Assembly (NCBI GenBank): GCA_964446585.1
Contig: CAYUPI010000045.1
Coordinates: forward strand, 1-44,429
Length of the DNA stretch: 44,429 nucleotides
Direction of reading: 5' to 3'
Source: CAYUPI01 sp964446585
Lineage (GTDB): Bacteria; Verrucomicrobiota; Verrucomicrobiia; Limisphaerales; UBA8199
Under the pieces are notes generated by a model. The model was given only the letters and a program-made list of their open reading frames with translations. It had not been told where the DNA came from and did no database searches. Position 1 is the stretch's first letter, and each line of letters opens with the position of its first letter. The position numbers and the translations under genes were made by a program. Below, one piece after another: positions 1-9,900 of the stretch.

Positions 1-68
1 TCAACCCCGATACACCCGCTCTCTACGCTTTTACACAAGAACTCTTACGCCACCCCTGCGAGGCATGA
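1..68 (+). CDS. possible 3' end of a gene cut by the window start
   Basis: Reading from base 3, one plus-strand frame is open for 21 codons and ends in TGA at 66-68. The peptide end (NPDTPALYAFTQELLRHP, then CEA) looks protein-like and would converge on mpl. The piece is too short to assign to a family, and a chance open frame of this length is common. It is listed only because nothing else explains these bases. Bases 69-172 hold no gene that I can see. Confidence 0.2.
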   Translation, partial: NPDTPALYAFTQELLRHPCEA

Positions 69-172
69 TAGAATTTTGTTGAATTTCGGCCACGGCCTAA
101 GAAATATATCATAAGTTCAAATCACCGCTCGGTGACGGGTCTGCGGCTTCACCCTTCTCCGCCGGTCCTGGC

Positions 173-1570
173 TCATGCTCTACCGATTCTCTCCAAGAGC
201 TTACTATGGATTCCGCCGAATCCACCGTTGCTGAAGACGCAGACCACGTCGCCTCCCTGCACGTTTTTTGCCACGTGCGCCACGATGGCCTCGACCTCGG
301 GCAAATAGGCCGCCGTTTTGCCTGAGCCTTTCAGATCCTGAATCAGCTTCGTCGGATCCAGCCGCTCCTCGGGCGCGAGTAATTCGAGCCGGGCGATTTC
401 GGAGACGACGACCGCGTCCGCATCGTCAAAGGCGCGGACCAACTCGTTCTGAAAAATCTTGCGACGAGTCGTATTGCTCCGGGGCTCGAAGATGGCCCAG
501 AGCTTCTGGTGCGGATATTTGATGCGCAGCGCGCGCAAGGTCTCGCGGATGGCGGTTGGATGGTGGCCGAAATCATCGACCACCGTCACGCCGCCGGCGA
601 TACCGCGCACTTCCATGCGGCGCTTGATGCCTTTGAAGGTGTCGAACGCGGCTTGAATCTGGTGGTTTTTCAGGCCGCAATGCTTGGCGCAGGCGACCAC
701 GGCCAGCGCGTTCCGCACATTCAGCTCGCCCAGGAAATTCGTGTGGTACTTGAAGCTGGGGATCTCGAACTCGGTCGCCGTCGGCCCGTAACGAATATTA
801 AAAGCCTGAACGGCATTGCCCTCCTCGAGGCCGAATCGCTTCACGGGGCAATGCGTTACGTTGAGCAGCGAGGCGAGGTTCCGGTCATCTCCATTGGCCA
901 GCAGCAGCCCGTTGCGGGGGACCATCCGAATGAAATGCCGAAAGGAAGTCTTGATGGCTTCGAGGCTTTCGAAGACGTCGGCGTGGTCGAATTCGAGGTT
1001 GTTTATGACTGCCACCTCCGGCAGGTAATGCATGAACTTGCTGCGCTTGTCGAAAAAGGCGGTATCGTACTCATCGCCTTCAATGATGAACCAATCACTT
1101 TCGGTGAAGCGCGCGCCTTGCCCGAAATTGTTCGGGATGCCGCCGATGAGGTAACTGGGATTCAGCCCGTTGTGCTCGAACACCCACGCGAGCAGCGCCG
1201 TGGCCGTGGTCTTGCCGTGCGTGCCCGTTACGACCAGCGACCGCTTGCCGCGAATGAAAAATTCCTTGAGCAGTTCCGGCAGCGAGCAATAACGCAGCTT
1301 GTGGTCCAGCGCGAACTCGGCTTCCGGGTTGCCGCGTGAAATGGCGTTGCCAATGACCACCAGGTCCGGTTTGTGCGACAGGTTTCGCTCCGTGTAGCCC
1401 CCCATCACCGGAATCTTGCGCTCCGCCAGGAACGAGGACATCGGCGGATAGACATTTTGGTCCGACCCGGTGACCTGGAAGCCTCTCTGCTGCATCGCCG
1501 CGGCGGCCGATGCCATGGCCGTGCCGCAAATCCCGACAAAATGAACGGAGGAAACGTGCGAGGACATCAT
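173..1570 (-). CDS. mpl: UDP-N-acetylmuramate:L-alanyl-gamma-D-glutamyl-meso-diaminopimelate ligase (murein peptide ligase)
   Basis: This cytoplasmic Mur-family ligase joins recycled murein tripeptide to UDP-MurNAc using ATP, which lets the cell reuse wall peptide. From the ATG at 1570 it is 465 residues, the usual Mpl length. The start HFVGICGTAMA is the nucleotide-binding fold of Mpl rather than MurC. The ATP loop GTHGKTT lies at residues 116-122, then DEYDTAFFDKRSKF and NNLEFDHAD (metal/ATP region), and the Mpl-typical end SNGGFGGIHSKLLERI. A TTG 57 bases upstream (1627) is also open, but it would add a tail not usual in the family. No clear ribosome site precedes the ATG. It is the last gene of the gatB-glcDEF-mpl run, 74 bases after glcF. 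MurC is the only serious alternative, and the motifs argue against it. Confidence 0.93.
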   Translation of the reverse strand: MMSSHVSSVHFVGICGTAMASAAAAMQQRGFQVTGSDQNVYPPMSSFLAERKIPVMGGYTERNLSHKPDLVVIGNAISRGNPEAEFALDHKLRYCSLPELLKEFFIRGKRSLVVTGTHGKTTATALLAWVFEHNGLNPSYLIGGIPNNFGQGARFTESDWFIIEGDEYDTAFFDKRSKFMHYLPEVAVINNLEFDHADVFESLEAIKTSFRHFIRMVPRNGLLLANGDDRNLASLLNVTHCPVKRFGLEEGNAVQAFNIRYGPTATEFEIPSFKYHTNFLGELNVRNALAVVACAKHCGLKNHQIQAAFDTFKGIKRRMEVRGIAGGVTVVDDFGHHPTAIRETLRALRIKYPHQKLWAIFEPRSNTTRRKIFQNELVRAFDDADAVVVSEIARLELLAPEERLDPTKLIQDLKGSGKTAAYLPEVEAIVAHVAKNVQGGDVVCVFSNGGFGGIHSKLLERIGRA

Positions 1571-1644
1571 TGAGTTGAGGATAAAAAAATCAGCCTGCCG
1601 GGAAAACAGGAAACTCGATAGATCCAATGCGGAACCTGCGCCTC

Positions 1645-2907
1645 TTATTCCAGGGCCCGCTCCAGAAAATCCGCAATGTGGATGACCTCGATTCGGGAGC
1701 CAGCTTTGCGCAAGCCCGCCTGGATTTGGAGGATGCAGCCTGGGTTCGAGGTCACGACCAAGTCCGCGCCGCTCTGCAGGATGTTATCGACCTTCCGCGT
1801 TTGCAGCCGCTCGGCCATTTCCGGCTCGGTCAGATTGTACGTGCCGGCGCTGCCGCAGCAGACATCGGACTCCGGCAGTTCGACGAAGTTCTTTCCAGCG
1901 ACGGCTTTGACCAGGGCGCGTGGCTGCTTCGTGATGCGCTGCGCGTGCGCGAGGTGGCAGGCGTCGTGATAGGTCACACGAGGGCCGAGGGTCGAGGGTC
2001 GAGTGTCGAAGCCCGCACGGGCGTTGACCAGCCACTCGGTCAGGTCTTTTACCTTCGCGCCAAACTTGGCGCCACGCTCTGACCATTTTGGATCTTCGCG
2101 CAGCAGGTTGCCGTATTCCTTGAGAGTCGAGCCGCAGCCCGCGGCATTGGTGATGATCGCATCGAAGATCTCCCCTTCAAAAGCTTCAATATTCCGCCGG
2201 GCACACGCCCGGGCGGCGGACAGGTTGCCGGTGTGAGCGAATAACGCGCCGCAGCAACCTTGAGCGCGGGGCGTGACGACTTCGTATCCAGCCCGGTTCA
2301 GCAGACGAATGCTGGCAGCATTGGTTTCGCCGAACATAACGCTCATCACGCAGCCGTTGATAAAGCCTACGCGGCCCCGACGGCTCCCGACAGCGGGTGA
2401 TATTTCGGGGAGACTCACGGGCACGAGCTTCTCGGGGACCAGCGACAGTGCCTCGCGCGCAAACGTAGGCAGCCACTTTTCTGCACCGCAGCGACGGATG
2501 ATTTTGGCCGGCAGCAGCGCTAATTTCAATCTTCCGGGGTATGGAAAGATTTTCTCAATCGCGAATCGCCGCAGAAATGTCTGGAAGAGCGAGCGCCGGT
2601 GATGTTTTTCGAAATGGTCGCGAGTATGCTCCAACAGTTCGCCGTAGAGCACGCCGCTCGGGCAGACCGCCTCGCAGGCACGACAACCCAGACAGAGGTC
2701 GATGTGGCGGACGGCGGTATCGCCGAGCGTCAGCCGTCCTTCCTGCACAGCGCGCATTAAGTAAATTCGGCCTCTTGGTGAGTCGTTCTCGTCGCCGGTT
2801 TCGAGATAGGTTGGACAACTGCCGAGGCACAACCCGCAATGGATGCACGTTAGTGCCTTGTTTTCGTCGAGGAACCGCGGCAATGAAATAGTGGAAGGGG
2901 AGTTCAC
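1645..2907 (-). CDS. glcF: glycolate oxidase iron-sulfur subunit
   Basis: This is the electron-transfer subunit of the three-part glycolate oxidase GlcDEF, which oxidises glycolate to glyoxylate at the inner face of the membrane. Two ferredoxin-like 4Fe-4S motifs are visible: Cys21-x2-Cys24-x2-Cys27-x3-Cys31-Pro and Cys72-x2-Cys75-x2-Cys78-x3-Cys82-Pro. Two CCG-type domains follow, marked by GCCGALFAHTG and DVCCGSAGTYN. The length of 420 residues is normal. The start is GTG at 2907, overlapping the TGA of glcE by four bases (GTGA), so translation is probably coupled. An odd period-7 run of bases near 1981-2013 encodes the linker GFDTRPSTLGPR before the second CCG domain. Lactate utilisation proteins share this architecture, but the glcD and glcE neighbours settle the call. 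Confidence 0.9.
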   Translation of the reverse strand: MNSPSTISLPRFLDENKALTCIHCGLCLGSCPTYLETGDENDSPRGRIYLMRAVQEGRLTLGDTAVRHIDLCLGCRACEAVCPSGVLYGELLEHTRDHFEKHHRRSLFQTFLRRFAIEKIFPYPGRLKLALLPAKIIRRCGAEKWLPTFAREALSLVPEKLVPVSLPEISPAVGSRRGRVGFINGCVMSVMFGETNAASIRLLNRAGYEVVTPRAQGCCGALFAHTGNLSAARACARRNIEAFEGEIFDAIITNAAGCGSTLKEYGNLLREDPKWSERGAKFGAKVKDLTEWLVNARAGFDTRPSTLGPRVTYHDACHLAHAQRITKQPRALVKAVAGKNFVELPESDVCCGSAGTYNLTEPEMAERLQTRKVDNILQSGADLVVTSNPGCILQIQAGLRKAGSRIEVIHIADFLERALE

Positions 2908-3842
2908 GCGGGCAGATCAGGCAAAATGTGGTTCGGGTCAAATTCGTCCTTGAGGCGTTGCTCGAGCCTGGACAGGCGCTCAGTACGGCGGGGAGCCACT
3001 GGGCCGGCATAGTAAATGACACCGTTCCCGGCGCGGGCGACAAATCGGGCGTTGTTCAAGCGGCCAAGTTCCCGCGTTAATTTTGAGGGCAAGACCGACA
3101 ACTTCTGAAAGGACATTCCGTCCTTAAAGAATTCCTTCTCGTATTCGAGCGAGGACGGCTGGTTGAAACCCAACTCGGCAGCACGCGCCACTTGCCATTC
3201 GACGTCTTCGCCCATGCCGGCAAAGCCGAGCACCAGTGTCAATTGACCCGCACGAGGTAACACGTTGTGCAGGTCGAGAACCGTGGGCGCGAGTTCGGAA
3301 TCCGAAATGACGTCGAGTCGTCGATCCGCTTCCTCGAGTGATTCGCACCTGGACTCGACGAACATTTCGGTTTCAGGACGTGGCAAAACTTTGAAGGTTG
3401 CCTCTACGATCACGCCCAAACTTCCATGGCTGCCGATAAATAACTTCATCAGATCATAGCCGGCGACGTTTTTAACCACCTTGCCGCCGGCATGAACCAC
3501 GCGCCCATCGGCGAGCACGGCCGTGATTCCGATCAAATAATCGCGCACGGTGCCCAGGCCGAATCTCCGGGGCCCACTGGCGTTGCTAGCCAGCAGAGAG
3601 CCAATGGTGAGCCGCGCTGCGTTGGGCGGGTCCACTGGCAGCCATTGTCCACGCTTCGCCAGTTCCTGTTGGAAATCGGCCAACGTCATCCCTGCATCGA
3701 CGGTCGCGGTCATATCCTCCACTTTGTGCTCCAGCAGCCGACGCAAAGCGCTCAGATCGAAATCCAAAATTCTCTCACGCCGCCCATGGGCCCCTTCGAG
3801 GAGTTTCGTCATTTCTGCCACGCTGGCTGGATGCAGATTCAT
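2904..3842 (-). CDS. glcE: glycolate oxidase FAD-binding subunit
   Basis: This is the smaller flavoprotein-like subunit of glycolate oxidase. At 312 residues it shows a shortened FAD_binding_4 domain: LADFQQELAKRGQWLPVDPP, then TIGSLLASNASGPRRFGLG and DYLIGITAVLADGRVVHAGGKVVKNVAGYDLMKL (given here only as markers around residues 50-145). The DPNHILPDLPA tail matches family ends. It follows glcD by 21 bases and overlaps glcF by four. An AGGAG ribosome site eight bases before the ATG supports the start. GlcE and GlcD are homologous; the short length and position between glcD and glcF identify this one as GlcE. Confidence 0.9.
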   Translation of the reverse strand: MNLHPASVAEMTKLLEGAHGRRERILDFDLSALRRLLEHKVEDMTATVDAGMTLADFQQELAKRGQWLPVDPPNAARLTIGSLLASNASGPRRFGLGTVRDYLIGITAVLADGRVVHAGGKVVKNVAGYDLMKLFIGSHGSLGVIVEATFKVLPRPETEMFVESRCESLEEADRRLDVISDSELAPTVLDLHNVLPRAGQLTLVLGFAGMGEDVEWQVARAAELGFNQPSSLEYEKEFFKDGMSFQKLSVLPSKLTRELGRLNNARFVARAGNGVIYYAGPVAPRRTERLSRLEQRLKDEFDPNHILPDLPA

Positions 3843-3850
3843 TCTTGCAG

Positions 3851-3855
3851 CTCCT
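3851..3855 (-). promoter_or_regulatory. ribosome binding site of glcE
   Basis: The minus strand reads AGGAG, eight bases before the glcE ATG at 3842. This is one of the few clean Shine-Dalgarno sequences in the window and fixes the glcE start inside the short glcD-glcE gap. Confidence 0.7.
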
Positions 3856-3863
3856 CGGGGCTT

Positions 3864-5318
3864 TCAGGCGGCAATCTGTTTCCGTGGGGCGAAATCACTG
3901 CAGCGTTTGGAACCGGGAAATATTTTGTGCGGATTACAGCGATTGTGCGGATCGAAAACGCGACGCCAGGCGCGCATCGCGTCGAGATCGTCCCTGGTGA
4001 ATTGTTTTTCCATAAAATCAATTTTCTCGACGCCGATGCCGTGCTCGCCCGTGACGCTGCCGCCCAGCTCGACGCACCGCTGCAAAATGTCGGTCCCGGC
4101 GGCCACAGCGCGCTGCACCTGGTCGGGCTGGCGCTCGTCGTACAAGACCAGCGGATGAATGTTGCCGTCGCCGGCATGGAAAACGTTTGGAATCCGCAGC
4201 CCGAATTTTTCGCTCGTGGCGCGGATAAAACTCATGATTTCCGGCAGCTTCGAGCGGGGCACGACGCCGTCCTGCGTCAGAAAGTTCGGACTGAGCCGGC
4301 CGATGGCGCCAAAGGCGCGTTTGCGACACTTCCATAAGTCCATGCGTTCCTGCTCGCTCGTTGCCATCCGGACTTCGCGCGTGTGATTGTGCTGGCAGAT
4401 ATCCATGACGCGCTTTGCTTGTCTCTCTAGACCGGCAGCCAGACCATCGAGTTCCACAATCAGCACCGCCCCGGCATCGAGCGGAAAACCGAATTGATAT
4501 GCCGCTTCGACGGCCTGCGTGATGAGCTGATCCATCATCTCCATCGCGCCGGGAACGATGCCGGCCGCGATGATGTCGCTCACCGTTTGGCTGGCCTCCT
4601 CGACCGATTCGAACACGCCCAGCATGGTTTTGTACGCTTGGGGCGCTTTGATGAGCTTCACCAGCACGCGGGTAATGACGCCGAACATGCCCTCACCACC
4701 AATAACGCCACCACGTAAATCGTAGCCGCCTGGCTCCTCGCCACCTCCAGCTTCGGTGCCGAGCCAGATCACCTCGCCTTCAGGCAGCACCATCTCAAAA
4801 CCGAGCACGTGGTTGGTCGTGACGCCGTACTTGAGCGTGTGCGGTCCCCCGGAGTTCATGGCCACATTACCGCCGATGGTGCAGGCCGGCTGGCTGGAAG
4901 GGTCCGGCGCGAACATCAGACCTCGCCCTTTCACCGCGTTGGTCAACCAGGCGTTCACGCAACCGGCCTCAACGAGCGCCCGGCGGTTCCGGTAATCGAT
5001 CTCCAGAATCCTGTTCATCCGCCCCAGAGCGATCATCACGCCGCCGGTCACGGCGAGGATCGCCCCGCTCAAACTCGTTCCGGCGCCTCGCGGAATGATG
5101 GGCAACCCTTCCCGAGCCGCCAACGCCACGACCTTGGAAACTTCTTCCGTCGTGCGTGGCAGGATGACAACATTGGGTAGGCTCTTTTCGAGTGTGTAGG
5201 CGTCGCATTCATAGACGAGCAATTCGTCCTCAGCCGAGATGACATTTCCCTGACCGACGATCTGCACAAACTCTCGCAGTATTTTTGGCGGGATGGTGAC
5301 GCGCGTTTCAGAGTGCAT
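3864..5318 (-). CDS. glcD: glycolate oxidase, FAD-linked catalytic subunit
   Basis: This is the main flavin subunit of glycolate oxidase, 484 residues from the ATG at 5318. It has an FAD_binding_4 domain (PRTTEEVSKVV, then the pyrophosphate loop IPRGAGTSLSGA near residues 75-87, and ACTIGGNVAMNSGG) and a C-terminal FAD-oxidase_C domain (HAGDGNIHPLVLYD, GEHGIGVEK, FDPHNRCNPHKIFP). The longer open frame starts at a TTG four codons earlier (5330); the ATG is preferred because GAGAGG lies just upstream. It sits 15 bases after gatB, so it is probably co-transcribed with it. D-lactate dehydrogenases of the same fold are the alternative, but glcE and glcF downstream point to glycolate. Confidence 0.92.
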   Translation of the reverse strand: MHSETRVTIPPKILREFVQIVGQGNVISAEDELLVYECDAYTLEKSLPNVVILPRTTEEVSKVVALAAREGLPIIPRGAGTSLSGAILAVTGGVMIALGRMNRILEIDYRNRRALVEAGCVNAWLTNAVKGRGLMFAPDPSSQPACTIGGNVAMNSGGPHTLKYGVTTNHVLGFEMVLPEGEVIWLGTEAGGGEEPGGYDLRGGVIGGEGMFGVITRVLVKLIKAPQAYKTMLGVFESVEEASQTVSDIIAAGIVPGAMEMMDQLITQAVEAAYQFGFPLDAGAVLIVELDGLAAGLERQAKRVMDICQHNHTREVRMATSEQERMDLWKCRKRAFGAIGRLSPNFLTQDGVVPRSKLPEIMSFIRATSEKFGLRIPNVFHAGDGNIHPLVLYDERQPDQVQRAVAAGTDILQRCVELGGSVTGEHGIGVEKIDFMEKQFTRDDLDAMRAWRRVFDPHNRCNPHKIFPGSKRCSDFAPRKQIAA

Positions 5319-5322
5319 AACG

Positions 5323-5328
5323 CCTCTC
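5323..5328 (-). promoter_or_regulatory. ribosome binding site of glcD
   Basis: GAGAGG on the minus strand lies four bases before the ATG at 5318. The spacing is short but usable, and it favours that ATG over the TTG at 5330, which would overlap this site. Confidence 0.5.
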
Positions 5329-5333
5329 AACGG

Positions 5334-6758
5334 CTAGGCGCGGAGCTTCTTTTCCAGAATCTCTCCAGCCAGCGCCGGATTCGCTTTCCCCTTACTGAGC
5401 TTCATCACCTGGCCTTTGAGGAAATTCAGCGCTGCGCCTTTGCCAGCTCGGAAATCTGCCGCCGGTCCGGGATTGGTGGCAATAACCTCGTCGCAAAATT
5501 TCTCGATCGCATCGGGATCGCTGATTTGCGTCAGGTTTTTCTTCTCGGCGATTTTTCCAGGCGATTCGCCGCTCGCGAACATCTCGTTGAACACCTCTTG
5601 AGCCGTTTTCGAGCTGATTTTGCCGCCCTCCACGAGCTCGATCAACTCGAGTATGCCTTCCGGTTTGAACCTCAGTTCACTCAGCGAAGTCTGTGACTCG
5701 GCCATTTTCGCCCGCAGGTTGTTGATGATCCAGTTCGCGGCGGCCTTGGGGCTTTTCGCGCGTGTCGCGATGCCCTCAAAATATTCTCCCAGCGGCACAT
5801 CCCACACAAAGGTCTGCGCGTCAGGCGCCGGCAACTGGTAATAGCGCATAAACCTTTGCTTTCGTGCCAAGGGCAGTTCCACCACGCGCTTCGAAACCTC
5901 CCCCAGCCAGAGGTCCGCCGGCTGGAACGGCATCAGGTCGGGCTCCGGAAAATACCGGTAATCGTGCGCATGCTCCTTAGTGCGCATCTCGTCGGTTGCG
6001 CCTGTGGCATCGTCCCATCTCCGCGTCGATTGAACCAGCTTGCCGCCTCTTTTCAGCACGTTAATTTGCCGCGGAATTTCGTACTCCAGCGCTTTGCGCA
6101 CGCCGCTGAAGCTGTTCATGTTCTTGATCTCGATCTTCGCGCCGAGCTCCTGCGCACCCTTCGGCCGCACGCTGACATTCACATCGCAGCGGACCATCCC
6201 TTTTTCCATATCACAATCGCTCACCGCACCATATACGAGCACATCCTTGAGAGCGTTGAGATATTCATACGCCATCGCCGGACTGGTGATGTCCGGCTCA
6301 GAAACGATCTCCAGCAGCGGAACACCGGCGCGGTTGAAGTCCACACCGCTCTGTCGCTCGAAGTGAAAGTTTTTCCCCACGTCCTCCTCCAGGTGCGCCC
6401 GCGTGATGCGGACGCGCGAAATGCCGCTGTCGAATTCGAAATCCAGGTGGCCGTTCATCGTGGATGGCTTGTCGTATTGAGTAATCTGATAATTCTTCGG
6501 CATGTCCGGATAGAAGTAATTCTTCCGGTCGAACTTGGCATAACGTGACACCTCGCACCGGAGCAGAAACCCGGTGAGGGCCGTCAATCTGAGCGCCTCT
6601 TCATTCGCCACGGGCAGCACGCCCGGCAGGCCCAGACAAACGGGACAGACATTCGTGTTCGGCGGCGCACCAAACTCGTTGGCGCAACCGCACCACATTT
6701 TCGATTTCGTTCTGAGCTGGACGTGTGTCTCCAATCCTATGACGGCCTCGTATTCCAT
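5334..6758 (-). CDS. gatB: aspartyl/glutamyl-tRNA(Asn/Gln) amidotransferase subunit B
   Basis: GatB is the kinase and tRNA-binding part of the GatCAB complex, which turns Glu-tRNA(Gln) and Asp-tRNA(Asn) into the amidated forms in species lacking GlnRS or AsnRS. At 474 residues it is full length. The N-terminal catalytic cradle shows GLETHVQL and four zinc-site cysteines (Cys23, Cys25, Cys38, Cys41), then KNYFYPDMPKNYQITQYD and the RSMRRWDD-like segment here seen as QSTRRWDDATGATDEMRTKE. The C-terminal YqeY-like tail ends near ILEKKL. The gatA and gatC genes are not in this window, so gatB stands apart and instead leads the glc genes. It reads from a divergent 201-base gap shared with the propeller gene. 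Confidence 0.96.
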   Translation of the reverse strand: MEYEAVIGLETHVQLRTKSKMWCGCANEFGAPPNTNVCPVCLGLPGVLPVANEEALRLTALTGFLLRCEVSRYAKFDRKNYFYPDMPKNYQITQYDKPSTMNGHLDFEFDSGISRVRITRAHLEEDVGKNFHFERQSGVDFNRAGVPLLEIVSEPDITSPAMAYEYLNALKDVLVYGAVSDCDMEKGMVRCDVNVSVRPKGAQELGAKIEIKNMNSFSGVRKALEYEIPRQINVLKRGGKLVQSTRRWDDATGATDEMRTKEHAHDYRYFPEPDLMPFQPADLWLGEVSKRVVELPLARKQRFMRYYQLPAPDAQTFVWDVPLGEYFEGIATRAKSPKAAANWIINNLRAKMAESQTSLSELRFKPEGILELIELVEGGKISSKTAQEVFNEMFASGESPGKIAEKKNLTQISDPDAIEKFCDEVIATNPGPAADFRAGKGAALNFLKGQVMKLSKGKANPALAGEILEKKLRA

Positions 6759-6959
6759 AGATCCGCCAAATTCCTATCACGCTGGAACACTGCTGGCCAT
6801 GCCCAAATGGCCCCGCTGCGTTCGCTTTTATCTTGACAAGTTGCGGCAGAAGTTGGGAGACTCCGCCGTCCACTAAGAAGTGTCATCTGGCGGGCCTTTT
6901 TCATGGTTGGCACAGGACAGAGGGCACTCTAACCATGCAACCATCAATACAGCGGGCTT

Positions 6960-9900
6960 ATGAAACTCTTCACCTCCCTCGAATCCGTCCTTGCTCCCCG
7001 TTACACGCGCGCCTTTTTGGCGGCCGTTTTGGTTCTGCTCTCAATGCTTCCGGAACCTGCCCGAGCGCAATATGGCCGACCCACGTACTCCAGCCCGATT
7101 GCCATTTCTCTCGATGATAAGCTCATCTGGGCAGTCAACCCCGCTGACGATTCCGTCAGCGTCTTCCGGCCCGACAACAACACGCGCATCACCAAAATCA
7201 CTGTGGGAGATGAACCTCAGAGTGTCACGCTCACTCCCGATGGCCAGTACGCCTACGTCGCCAACGCCGCCGCCGGCACCGTCAGCATCCTTCAAATCAC
7301 CAATCCGGCGTGGGGCACGTTCAGCGCTGGCGTGATTACCAACCTTACCACGGGCGCTGAACCTTGGAACATCGTCTGCTCGCCGGACGGCAAGCGCGTT
7401 TTTGTCGCCAATAGCGGGCAGGACACCATCACGGTCATCGATACGACATCGCGCTCCATCATCGGCCACGTGGATCTCCGGAACAGCATTGCCAACGATC
7501 CCGACCGCAGCCGCCATTTCCAACCCAGGGGCCTCTCTGTGACGGCCGACAGCACCAGGCTTTACGTGACACGCTTTCTGTCGTTCACCAAAGTTGGCGG
7601 AAGACAAGGTGACGACATTGGAAAAGAAGGCCTGGTTGCTGTGCTCGACATTAATACGTCTTCTTCGGTGATCGGTGGCTACGTAGTCGCGCGGACCGTC
7701 GCTTTGGCGCCTCAGATTACGAGTTTCAAATTCCCAAACCTGACCAATCCACCCGCCCCCGACACGTTAGCTTTTCCCAATCAACTTCAGAGCATCGTGA
7801 TCCGCGGTGACCAAGCCTTTCTGCCAAACATCGCCGCGTCTCCGACTGGCCCCCTGCGCTTCAGCCTCGACACGCATGCCTTTGTCAGTGTCATAGATGC
7901 CGTCACCGGGACCTCGCCTGTCGATGCAGGCACGAATAAGTTCCTGAACCTCCACCTGGGCGCGCGCACTGCCGAAGCCGGGAAAATAAGGCACTTCTTC
8001 GCCAATCCTTGGGACATTGCTTTTACCACTCAGAGCGGGACGGGCACTGCCTACGTCGTTTCCGCGGCCAGCGATCTGCTGGTAAAACTCAATGTCGATT
8101 CTGCCGGCAAGCTCTCCTTTACTGTGAACGACACCACAACGCGTTTCATCGACCTCAATGATCCGACCAATTCCGCCACCTTGGGCGCTAGCGCCGGCAA
8201 AAATCCCCAGGGAATTGCCATCAACAGTGCAGGTACCCGCGCATACGTAGCCAACTTCGTCTCGCGCAACGTTTCAGTCGTGGACCTGACCAACGACGCC
8301 GTTATTGCCGTGGCGCAAAGTTCTGATTTGCCGACTCCCGGTTCGGCGGGTGAAACGAATCTTGTCGGTGCCGAAATGTTTTTCTCCTCGCGCGGCAATT
8401 TTGACTCGATTACCGGCACCAACTCGCTCCGCGATCGGTTGTCCAGCGAAGGCTGGCAGAGCTGCTCCAGTTGCCATTTCAAAGGGCTCACCGATGGAGT
8501 CATCTGGCAGTTCAATGCCGGCCCGCGCAAAAGCGTTCCGCTTCACGCCAGCTTCAATCCTCTTAACCGCAGCCAACAACGGGTGCTCAATTACTCTGCT
8601 ATTTTCGACGAGATCGAAGACTTCGAGGCCAACATTCGCAACGTCTCCGGTCCAGGTAACCTCACAACTCCAATCAACGGAAACTCGCTCGACCCCAACC
8701 ACGGACTCCTCATTGGCGACAGTGGCGACCTCAACGTCGCCCCGAGCGCTCTCAATGCTTTCACCCTGGCGAATGCCAATCGCGCGCAAGTCACGGTCAC
8801 CTTACCCGGCAGCGCCAATAAGGTCCCAGCCCTCACTGCCTTGCGCGAGTGGGTGCGTAACGCCGTGCGCACACCGAATGCACCCAAAGCCGGTTTGCCA
8901 AACGCAGCCTCCTCATCTGATATCGCCACAGGGCGGAGCCTCTTCACCCAGGCAAGTTGCTCGAGCTGCCACGGCGGCGAGAATTGGACCGCCAGCCTGA
9001 AGGATTTCACCTCGCCTCCGGGCTCCTCGGAAATCTTCACTGAACGCACTGGCACCTTTTCGAATAATCCCGTCGGCGCCCAGTTCCTCGCCCGCTTCCT
9101 GCGCGACATTGGGTCCTTCAACCTCGGTGTCCCCGGCCAGGGCAACTCTCTTGGCAACAACATCGGCGCGGACGAAAAAGCTGCAGCAACGGTCGTCACC
9201 AATACCTTGATAGCCGGCCAGGACGCCTTGGGCCGGGATTACAACAGCGATGGAAAGGGCATAGGCTTCAACGTTCCTTCGTTGCTCGGTGCCTTTGCCT
9301 TGCCTCCCTATTATCATAACGGCGCCGCCGAGTCGCTCGCCGCCGTCGTTGCCGATGTGAAGCACCGCACCGACAATGGCCGCCTGCCTGACACGCTGGC
9401 CAACGCCTCTGATCAGGCCAAAGTGGTCAGTTTCCTGGAGAGCATTGACACGACCACGGCCCCGGTCTTTACAGTTGCTCATCGTCCCTCCTACTCCAGC
9501 CCCATCGCCATCAATTTCAACGATCACCTCATCTGGACCGTCAACCCGGGTGACAATTCCGTCAGTGTCATCCGCCCGGACAACAACACACGCTTGGCCA
9601 AGATCTCCGTCGGGGCTGAACCTCAAAGCCTCGCTCTTACCCCGGACAACCAAAACGTCTATGTCGCCAATGCCGCGGGGAACTCACTCACCGTGATCAA
9701 GGTCAATGACCCGGCCTGGGGCACCTTCTCGGCCGCCGTCGATACCAGCGTCGGATTGAATGGCGAGCTCGAGACCGGAGCTGAACCGTGGAACATCGTC
9801 TGTTCGCCCGATGGCAATCGGATCTTCGTCGCCAACAGCGCTCAGGACACGATCACCGTCATCTCGACCGCCTACAAAAGCATTATCGGCCACATTGATT

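Noticed and set aside
108..135. tRNA T-loop-like string GTTCAAATC near the window start
   Set aside because: The flanking bases do not pair as a T-stem and no acceptor or anticodon arms are found around it.
509..1339. Plus-strand open frame of 276 codons across mpl
   Set aside because: It lies antisense to mpl in a high-GC region where opposite frames stay open by chance; the peptide has no family features.
6833..6855. Promoter for the propeller gene at the TTGACA near 6833
   Set aside because: The -35 box is perfect but no acceptable -10 box lies 16-18 bases on, and the AAAAT stretch of the shared element is absent.
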